DNA of 64,000 bases from contig CADBHQ010000004.1 in assembly GCA_902794535.1 (NCBI GenBank), forward strand, positions 124,001 through 188,000, given 5' to 3'. The translations under genes were made by a program, and so were the position numbers. This stretch comes from Fibrobacter succinogenes. Lineage in GTDB: Bacteria > Fibrobacterota > Fibrobacteria > Fibrobacterales > Fibrobacteraceae. Of the stretch, positions 58,352-64,000 are shown one piece after another; the first letter of the stretch is position 1; the number at the start of each line of letters is the position of its first letter. The notes under the pieces are model-generated. The model had not been told where the DNA came from. It ran no database searches and saw only the letters and a list, made by a program, of their open reading frames with translations.

Positions 58352-59170
58352 ATGAATCCATTTGGCGCAAGCCTGCGTCTAACCGCGTTATTTGCCGCGC
58401 TTTTTGTAAGTGTGGTATTTTCTGATGTCCCCAAACTCTACTTTACCGAGGTGCACCATTGCCCAGCGGAGCCCGAACCGGAATGGGTCGAAGTCTACAA
58501 CGCCTCGGACTCTCCGCAACCTCTCGAAGAATTCCGCTTTTGCAACCGGGCCAAGAATTGGATTACAGGCAAAAACAAGCACGACTCGATTGCCCCGTTT
58601 GAAACAGTCCTGTTCACCCGTGATACGCTCCTGTTGCGCGAATACCTCGGGTTTAAGGATGTACGCCTGATTCAGTATGCCATGGGCTACCTGAACAACA
58701 CGGCGGGTTCACTTTCTATTTGCAAGGGTGACTCCATTATCGATAGCGTCGCTTGGGACAAGTCGACCGTAACCTGCCCCTCGGGGTTCAACCCGCGCAC
58801 CGGCAGGGCCGAAAACACGCCGGGCTACCAAAGCGCTCGTGACTCGGACCGGAGCATTCTTTGGGGTGGGTCCGCAGACAAAGGCAAGAAAACGCAATCG
58901 GGCAACCAGGCTCCCTTTACATTCCGGCTATCGACGCGCTTGGTGCGGGTAAACAAGACTCCGCTTCGGGTTTATGTCGAAAGTGAATTCTCGGTCGCAC
59001 TTCGGCTGCTAGATTCGGCCGGCCGCGAGCAGTGGAAAACAACCGTGCCCGCGCATTCCAACGCCTGGGTCAATGTGCCGCTCGACCGCCTTGTGGGTAT
59101 AGGCGCTGCCTATATCGCACTCGCTTCGGGCCGTTACGAGCAATTGGTCGGATTCTTGGTGAGGCCGTAA
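58352..59170 (+). CDS. Exported lamin-tail-domain protein
   Basis: 272 residues. Signal peptide to about residue 25 (FVSVVFSDV). A lamin-tail (LTD) domain follows at about 28-150: LYFTEVHHCPAEPEPEWVEV, YNASDSPQPLEEFRFCN, FETVLFTRDTLLLREYLG, SLSICKGDSIIDSVAWD and the closing ENTPGYQ. Bacterial LTDs are found on secreted or surface proteins and probably bind or position other parts. The rest is beta-rich with no recognised domain. The stop overlaps the start of the next outer-membrane gene (TAATG). Confidence 0.8.
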   Translation: MNPFGASLRLTALFAALFVSVVFSDVPKLYFTEVHHCPAEPEPEWVEVYNASDSPQPLEEFRFCNRAKNWITGKNKHDSIAPFETVLFTRDTLLLREYLGFKDVRLIQYAMGYLNNTAGSLSICKGDSIIDSVAWDKSTVTCPSGFNPRTGRAENTPGYQSARDSDRSILWGGSADKGKKTQSGNQAPFTFRLSTRLVRVNKTPLRVYVESEFSVALRLLDSAGREQWKTTVPAHSNAWVNVPLDRLVGIGAAYIALASGRYEQLVGFLVRP

Positions 59171-59928
59171 TGCGAAGGCTGATTCTTTTGATTGTTGGGC
59201 TTGCAAGTATCGCTTGCGCCAAGGATTTTTTGCTGATGGAAAATCTTATGGAAAATCCGGCACAGGTGGCTGACCCTGGCTTTGAAGTCGCCTACGCCCA
59301 GGTGCCAGCGGTCTTGCTCTCGGTGGTGGGGGTAGGCGGCGAATTCGGATGGGGGCGCTCCGGCGACTATGACCGCTACCGCCTCGCTTTTTCGGGCTCG
59401 TACCTTGAAATGGATTCTTTGTACAGGCAAGTTTATTCGGAATGGGATTTCTCGGTAGCAAGTCTTTCGAAAGATCGTGTGGGCTTTGTCGCGGGAGTCG
59501 GCTACGGGCTTTCTATCGACTGGGTGCCAAAAGGGGATGACTTTGCGGGTGAATCTTGGACCAGCAATCGCTACAAGGCGGGGGTGGCGTTGATTAAAAG
59601 TCCGCTGTCGCTTTCGGCGATGTTGTCTCTTTTGAATCACGATTCGTATTTTGAATTTGATTATGCGCTGGCTCTTCGCTTTGAAGGCTCGCGCATTGGG
59701 GCGTTTGTTGAATTCGATGGCAAATCGCTCGATGTGGGCGATTACCTGAAGTTTGAGCATTTCGCAATTTATTCGGTATACCGGTTTCCGGACTTTGCCA
59801 TGTCGGTCTCGATTGTGTTTTCGATTGGGAACTGGAACTTTTCGGGGGCGTACGGCAATGCCGGCTCATTATGGGATTGGTTTGGCTTTTCTATCTCTAA
59901 ATCCATAAGAAAAAAGACTATATTATAA
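59170..59928 (+). CDS. Probable outer-membrane beta-barrel protein
   Basis: 252 residues from ATG 59170, overlapping the LTD gene stop. Signal peptide MRRLILLIVGLASIACA. The body is built of amphipathic strands with aromatic girdles (YDRYRLAFSGSYLEM, RVGFVAGVGYGLSIDWV, YFEFDYALALRFEG, VSIVFSIGNWNFSGAYG). No family name is recognised. Translational coupling to the LTD protein suggests the two work together at the outer membrane; that is inference from position. Confidence 0.7.
   Translation: MRRLILLIVGLASIACAKDFLLMENLMENPAQVADPGFEVAYAQVPAVLLSVVGVGGEFGWGRSGDYDRYRLAFSGSYLEMDSLYRQVYSEWDFSVASLSKDRVGFVAGVGYGLSIDWVPKGDDFAGESWTSNRYKAGVALIKSPLSLSAMLSLLNHDSYFEFDYALALRFEGSRIGAFVEFDGKSLDVGDYLKFEHFAIYSVYRFPDFAMSVSIVFSIGNWNFSGAYGNAGSLWDWFGFSISKSIRKKTIL
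59919..59924 (+). promoter_or_regulatory. TATATT hexamer six bases before the PAS-protein start
   Basis: TATATT-ATAAAT-ATG(59931), within the end of the preceding gene. Candidate leaderless promoter. Confidence 0.4.
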
Positions 59929-59930
59929 AT

Positions 59931-61190
59931 ATGCAGGTATCTGTAAGTATTCTCATTGCTGTATCCTTTTTCTGTTTGTTGGTCATAACAGCATTTGTGA
60001 TATCTGTTCTCTTGATTAGGGATTTGCTGAGCAAGCAAAAGATTTATTCCATTTTTGCAAGCTATCTTAGCGACTTTTTGGTGATTGTCTCTAAAGAAGG
60101 GCGCTTGATCGATGCGACCCCGACCTATATTTCGGACCCGCTTTATAATTCCATTTTGCGCCAGAGGTCTTTTAAGAAGATTTTTTCGGCTTCGGAATAC
60201 AAGCGCTTTTTGGAATACGTCAAAGGCCTGGATGCTTATCCCGACATTCCGTTTGTGTTTTCGCAAGACGTGGGGGACGGTATCAACTGGTACGAAATTC
60301 GTGCAAGTATGCAAAAGCAGGGGGCCGATGTCCACATGGTGCTTTTGCTCACGAACGTGACTTTGGACGTGGAATCGAGAACCCAGCGTGACGAACTGAA
60401 AGAAAAGGTCGACATGCTTTTGCAGAATACGGGCGACTTTTTGTGGTCGATGGATGTCGATACCCGTACGTTTACCTTCTTGACTCCGCTCGTAGACGAC
60501 GAAGGTCGCGCGATTCCGAGAACGCAGGGCGTTCAGGATATTCGAGCGATGATGCCCGATGACGACTACGCCTTCTTTGACAAGCACTTGAACGCGCGCA
60601 TTGTGGAATTCCGTGCCACGGGTCAGAATTCCAGCGAAAATCATGGGGTGCGTCTGCGCTTGCTGGGTGAAAACGGCAAGTTGGACTGGTATGCTTTCTG
60701 TGGACGCCTTTATACCGAAGAAAACGCCAAAATCGTATTCCGTGGTACGGCGCGTCGTTTGGACATGCACCTTGAAAATTCGATGGTCGAAGGTTCCGGC
60801 GTGAGTGAAGCGACTCAGGTTTCGGCCCTTGCGTTCCCGGATATTCGCATGTTCTGGATTGATAGAGACTATAAGGTTTGTGGCTGTAACCAGGCGTTTT
60901 CGCTTGCGTTCGGTAGCCCGAATCCCGAAGAAATCGAAGGTAAGCGCTTGCTTGAAGTGGTTCGCCCCCGGTATTTCACGCTGTTCCATGGAGTTCTTTC
61001 AGAGGTTTTCGAAAAGGGACTTTCTAAATCTTGGAAAGGTCCTTTCGGTGTGGGAAAGCGTCTTTTGTGGTTCAATGCAGTACCTCTCAAACGCGATGAC
61101 GGATACACGTATCGCGTGTTGGGCGTGTATTTGCAGTTGGACGAAAACGATTTTAATTCAGTAAATAACGTTCTTATGGAGAAAAAATGA
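59931..61190 (+). CDS. Membrane protein with tandem PAS-like domains, no output domain
   Basis: 419 residues. One N-terminal membrane helix (about 6-30), then three PAS-like segments: about 40-140 (YLSDFLVIVSKEGRLIDATP), 160-280 (MLLQNTGDFLWSMDVDTRTF, GENGKLDWYAFCGRLY) and 295-410 (RMFWIDRDYKVCGCNQAFSLAFGSP). A coiled-coil-like linker (RTQRDELKEKVDMLL) joins the first two. No kinase, GGDEF, EAL, HTH or methyl-accepting domain follows. It may sense and pass signals through a partner. It overlaps the rhodanese lipoprotein gene by four bases. Confidence 0.72.
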   Translation: MQVSVSILIAVSFFCLLVITAFVISVLLIRDLLSKQKIYSIFASYLSDFLVIVSKEGRLIDATPTYISDPLYNSILRQRSFKKIFSASEYKRFLEYVKGLDAYPDIPFVFSQDVGDGINWYEIRASMQKQGADVHMVLLLTNVTLDVESRTQRDELKEKVDMLLQNTGDFLWSMDVDTRTFTFLTPLVDDEGRAIPRTQGVQDIRAMMPDDDYAFFDKHLNARIVEFRATGQNSSENHGVRLRLLGENGKLDWYAFCGRLYTEENAKIVFRGTARRLDMHLENSMVEGSGVSEATQVSALAFPDIRMFWIDRDYKVCGCNQAFSLAFGSPNPEEIEGKRLLEVVRPRYFTLFHGVLSEVFEKGLSKSWKGPFGVGKRLLWFNAVPLKRDDGYTYRVLGVYLQLDENDFNSVNNVLMEKK

Positions 61191-61633
61191 AAAAGTTAAT
61201 GATACTTGCTGTGGCCTCGATGTTCATTTTCGCAGGTTGCGAAGAAAAGAAGGCCGAAGAAGTGAAGGTGGAAGCAAAGCCGGTTGCTGAACAGCCTGCT
61301 GCAAAGCCTGCTCCGGCTCCGTCTGATGCGGCGGTGCGTGCCGGTATCCAGTCTGTTGATTGGGCCAAGGCAATCGAAATGAATGCCAATGGTGGTATTT
61401 ACGTGGATGTGCGTAATGCTGCAGAATTGAACGAAGGCTATGCTCCGTATGCAGTGAACATTCCGCTGGGTGAACTGAGAAACCGTTTCGGCGAACTCCC
61501 GAAGGATAAGGACTTGCTGATTTACTGCCGTTCTGGCCGTCGTAGCGAAGCCGCTTCCAAGTTCCTGATGGACCAGGGTTATACCCGCGTGTATAACGTC
61601 CTCGGTGGCTTCAACGCATTCCCGAAGAATTAA
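61187..61633 (+). CDS. Rhodanese-domain lipoprotein
   Basis: 148 residues. The lipoprotein signal ends FIFAGCEEK, followed by a Lys/Glu/Ala/Pro linker to about residue 45. The rhodanese domain has IYVDVRNAAELNEGYAP, AVNIPLGEL and the active-site loop IYCRSGRRSEAASKFL with catalytic Cys. It probably moves sulfane sulfur, or acts in redox, in the periplasm. The start overlaps the PAS gene (ATGA) and the end overlaps ribD (TAATG), so it is in one transcript with both. Confidence 0.9.
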   Translation: MKKLMILAVASMFIFAGCEEKKAEEVKVEAKPVAEQPAAKPAPAPSDAAVRAGIQSVDWAKAIEMNANGGIYVDVRNAAELNEGYAPYAVNIPLGELRNRFGELPKDKDLLIYCRSGRRSEAASKFLMDQGYTRVYNVLGGFNAFPKN

Positions 61634-62892
61634 TGAATTACCTCCAGCTGGCACTAGAGAATTCCCTGTTTTCGGTTGGGATTAGCCGACCGAATCCTGC
61701 CGTGGGCGCCGTCGTCGTTAAAGACGGAATCGTCGTCGGGAAGGGGCGTACACAGCGCCCTGGGAATGCTCATGCCGAGGTGATGGCGCTGCGTGACGCG
61801 GGCGAACTCGCCCGCGGGGCGGCCATCTATGTAACGCTGGAACCTTGCTGCCATTATGGCCGCACGCCCCCCTGCACAAAGGCAATCATTGATGCCGGCA
61901 TCAAAGAAGTCTACTTCGCGCATGCCGACCCGAATCCGGTTGTGCGCGGCAAGAGCCGAAGCATTTTAGAAGAAGCTGGAATCAAGGTCTTTGAAGGCCA
62001 GGATGCTTGCGAGCGTGCTATTGTTGAAAGTGGCTGGGATGATTCTTGCTCGCATGACGGCTGCAAGGTGCTTTCAGGAAATTCAACAGCCATGGGGGAG
62101 CCGGAGACTCGCGCCGAAGCGCTTGCCGAAGCCCGCATGGTTTTTCACGAAATCGAACGATTCTTTGAGGCGTACGATTTCTATGTCCGCAACAAGACAA
62201 CCTTTGTCGAAATCAAGTCGGCCATTTCGCAAGATGGCAACATGGGGTTAAAAGGGGCGTCGCTTAAGATCACCGCTCAAGGCGCCAATTGCTGGAATCA
62301 TGAACTTCGCGCCATGAGCGATGCAATCCTGGTGGGCGCAGGCACCGTACTTGCCGACAACCCTTCGCTCGATGTTCGCTTTGCCCAAGGGAATAATCCC
62401 GTGAAAATCATCTGGGCCGGGCATCATGAATTTACCGCAGCCGAAGTGGCTACCCTTCGCATATTCCAGGCGCCTGTAGAAGAAGGCAAGGCTCCCATTG
62501 TCTTTACATGCGTGCCGCAGCCCGCGCTTGAAAAAAATCTTGAGAAATTAAAGAATGTGGGGGCAGCGCCGGCTGCTGAAAATTTCGCAGTTGAAGTCGT
62601 CGCTTTAAGTAATGCGTCCTTCGTTGCCAACTGGCACGAGATGCATGCGAATCTCTCCGCCCGGGGCATGCACCGCCTGATGGTGGAGCCTGGCGCTCGT
62701 CTTGCTGATGAAATCTTTAAATGCGGTCTCTGGAATCGCCTCGATTTATGGCAATCTTCCGACCCCGCGGTCGATCGTGCGCTTGAATCCAGCGGCGCCG
62801 ACGGCTTACCGTATCCCGAACTTCCCACAGCCCTCGTCGCCCGCGAATCCTTCATGCTCGGGCCCGACGTGTTGACCGTGTACTCGCGCTAG
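61633..62892 (+). CDS. ribD: Bifunctional riboflavin biosynthesis deaminase/reductase RibD
   Basis: 419 residues. The N-terminal deaminase has the zinc motifs NAHAEVMALRDAG and EPCCHYGRTPPCTKAI; the C-terminal reductase has FVEIKSAISQDGNMG, SDAILVGAGTVLADNPSLDV and HRLMVEPGARLADE. It deaminates and then reduces the pyrimidine intermediate of riboflavin. It is some 50 residues longer than usual, because of a Ser/Glu/Ala segment around residues 138-180 between the domains (SGNSTAMGEPETRAEALAEA). Its TAG stop shares CTAG with the sufD stop on the other strand. Confidence 0.93.
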   Translation: MNYLQLALENSLFSVGISRPNPAVGAVVVKDGIVVGKGRTQRPGNAHAEVMALRDAGELARGAAIYVTLEPCCHYGRTPPCTKAIIDAGIKEVYFAHADPNPVVRGKSRSILEEAGIKVFEGQDACERAIVESGWDDSCSHDGCKVLSGNSTAMGEPETRAEALAEARMVFHEIERFFEAYDFYVRNKTTFVEIKSAISQDGNMGLKGASLKITAQGANCWNHELRAMSDAILVGAGTVLADNPSLDVRFAQGNNPVKIIWAGHHEFTAAEVATLRIFQAPVEEGKAPIVFTCVPQPALEKNLEKLKNVGAAPAAENFAVEVVALSNASFVANWHEMHANLSARGMHRLMVEPGARLADEIFKCGLWNRLDLWQSSDPAVDRALESSGADGLPYPELPTALVARESFMLGPDVLTVYSR

Positions 62893-63863
62893 AGCGCCTG
62901 CATCAAGCGTTTCTTCGCAGCTCCATCGGGCAATTCCAGGAACAGTTCCTTCGCGAATGCCTTAGTCAGCATTTCGCGGGCCTTGTCAGCCGGAATTCCG
63001 CGGCTTGTCAAATAGAACATCTGATCCTTGTCGAGTTCGCCCACGGTATTGCCGTGCGTACATTCCACGTCATCGTGGTAAATCTTGAGCACCGGCTTCA
63101 CGGAAACGCTGGGGCCATCGCTCAAGAGAATCGTGTTCACCAACTGGCTCGAATTCACTTGGCTGCAATTGTTACCAACGACCACTTGGCCGTCGTAGCT
63201 GGCGTAAGCGTTTTCGTCGAGAATGTTACGCACGAACTGCGTGCTCACCGTGCTGGGAGCGTTGTGCAAAATTGTCAGGCGCTGGTGCTTAGAGGCGTTG
63301 CCCTTCAGAATGTTCAAACTGCGGTAATCGAAGTTTGCGCCTTCGCCGTTCAATTCTACGCGGGCACTGATGCGGCCAATGCCGCTGTCTTGCAAAACGT
63401 TCGCAAAATGCACGGTCGAGTGTGCTGCCTGCTTGATGTCGAAATGCCTAAAGGTCAGCGGCAAGTTGTTAGCGGGGTTTGCAAAAAAGATTTCGAGCTC
63501 GGCGCCTTCAGCGACATTGATATCGAAACGTTCCGCGCAAATTTCATGCATCACCTTGTTGTCAAGGATTTCAATGCTTGCCTTTGCGTTCTTGCCGATG
63601 TTTAAAACCGTACGGCCGAAGTCGTTGTTGCACTTGAGCATCGCCATTTCGTTTTCGCCATCGGCAATCGTCTTCACGAGCTGGCGGGCGTTGCAGGCAA
63701 TCGGCAAAAGGGCGGCAAAGTCGTCTTCGCTTGCGAAGTCTTCGTCGCAAGTGCATTCACTCGGGAATTCAGGAGCCTGAATCTTGTTGACCGGGAAAAA
63801 CGTCCACAATTCGTTATTGCGACGCGGCATTCCCAATTGTTTAATGCGGGTAATGGCGTCCAT
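62889..63863 (-). CDS. sufD: Fe-S cluster assembly protein SufD
   Basis: 324 residues. SufD forms the SufBC2D scaffold with SufB and the ATPase SufC. The beta-helix core is recognised by the C-terminal block SQLVNTILLSDGPSVSVKPV, LKIYHDDVECTHGNTVGELD and MFYLTSRGIPADKAREML, including the conserved Cys/His of VECTHG. The N-terminus RNNELWTFFPVNKI is SufD-like. The ATG overlaps the sufC stop (TAATG). It is short compared with E. coli SufD (423) but similar to other anaerobe forms. sufB is not in the window. Confidence 0.92.
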   Translation of the reverse strand: MDAITRIKQLGMPRRNNELWTFFPVNKIQAPEFPSECTCDEDFASEDDFAALLPIACNARQLVKTIADGENEMAMLKCNNDFGRTVLNIGKNAKASIEILDNKVMHEICAERFDINVAEGAELEIFFANPANNLPLTFRHFDIKQAAHSTVHFANVLQDSGIGRISARVELNGEGANFDYRSLNILKGNASKHQRLTILHNAPSTVSTQFVRNILDENAYASYDGQVVVGNNCSQVNSSQLVNTILLSDGPSVSVKPVLKIYHDDVECTHGNTVGELDKDQMFYLTSRGIPADKAREMLTKAFAKELFLELPDGAAKKRLMQAL

Positions 63864-64000
63864 TAGTTTTCCTCGATCCAGTCGTAACCTTGTTCTTCGA
63901 GCTTGAGGGCGAGTTCCGGACCGCCCGAAAGAATAATCTTGCCGTGGCGCAGCACATGCACGTAAGTCGGCTTGATGTAGTCCAAAAGTCTTTGGTAGTG
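63863..64000 (-). CDS. sufC: C-terminal end of SufC ATPase (cut by window edge)
   Basis: The last 45 codons read [40 protein letters not shown] and WIEEN. This is the typical SufC C-terminus ([10 protein letters not shown]...VHVL..G.I..SG). The stop overlaps the sufD start. The Walker motifs lie outside the window. Confidence 0.92.
   Translation of the reverse strand, partial: HYQRLLDYIKPTYVHVLRHGKIILSGGPELALKLEEQGYDWIEEN

Overview
The window reads as a stretch of a Fibrobacter chromosome (F. succinogenes or a close relative). Three things point there: two lipoproteins with Ser-rich linkers ending in the Fibrobacter major paralogous (FISUMP) domain; three tandem ~910-residue lipoproteins that fit the Fibrobacter-specific paralogous family TIGR02171; and a two-domain GH11 xylanase matching XynC next to a second GH11 xylanase with a CBM6. 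GH9 and GH5 cellulases and type IX-like C-terminal tails agree with a Gram-negative plant-fibre degrader. This assignment rests on family recognition, not on a database search.

Layout. 1-3.4 kb: end of an outer-membrane protein gene, endonuclease IV, and a GH9 endoglucanase with no signal peptide. 3.4-6.4 kb (minus): ddl, tsaB, rimI and a DUF218 protein. 6.4-9.2 kb: a long heptanucleotide-repeat tract, an SDR epimerase and purF. 9.2-12.1 kb (minus): a secreted beta-helix-like protein with an unlisted 47-residue peptide gene behind it, and a UbiA prenyltransferase. 12.2-19.3 kb: FISUMP lipoprotein, a repeat-rich non-coding patch, rsgA, membrane proteins, nadD, an RluA-type synthase, tRNA-Asn and a second FISUMP lipoprotein. 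19.4-24 kb: MBOAT acyltransferase, two SurA-like chaperones and ftsE. 24-27.9 kb (minus): RsuA-type synthase, arginase-fold protein, radical SAM protein, ClC channel. 28-40.3 kb: a likely six-gene operon of AlgX-like SGNH lipoprotein, transglutaminase-like protein, three TIGR02171 lipoproteins and a polytopic GT-C-like membrane protein, closed by a bidirectional terminator.

40.5-64 kb: a frameshifted GH5 cellulase, TolB-like propeller, SpoU methyltransferase, surE-gyrA, the two xylanases, rmlD, a zinc-ribbon peptide, hrpA, a Nif3-like protein, an M23 peptidase gene with an apparent one-base frameshift, a lamin-tail protein, an outer-membrane protein, a PAS-only membrane protein, a rhodanese lipoprotein, ribD, sufD and the end of sufC.

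The most unusual signal is not a gene. At least ten dispersed tracts have a strict seven-base period (AGACGAA, GTAGACG, ATGTGAG, ATGAATA and GCTCAAA types). They lie between genes, across stop codons, and in frame inside five otherwise conserved proteins; two unrelated proteins carry nearly the same encoded peptide. A second pattern is a TATATT-like hexamer ending exactly 6-7 bases before the start codon of many genes that lack a Shine-Dalgarno sequence, which suggests common leaderless transcripts.
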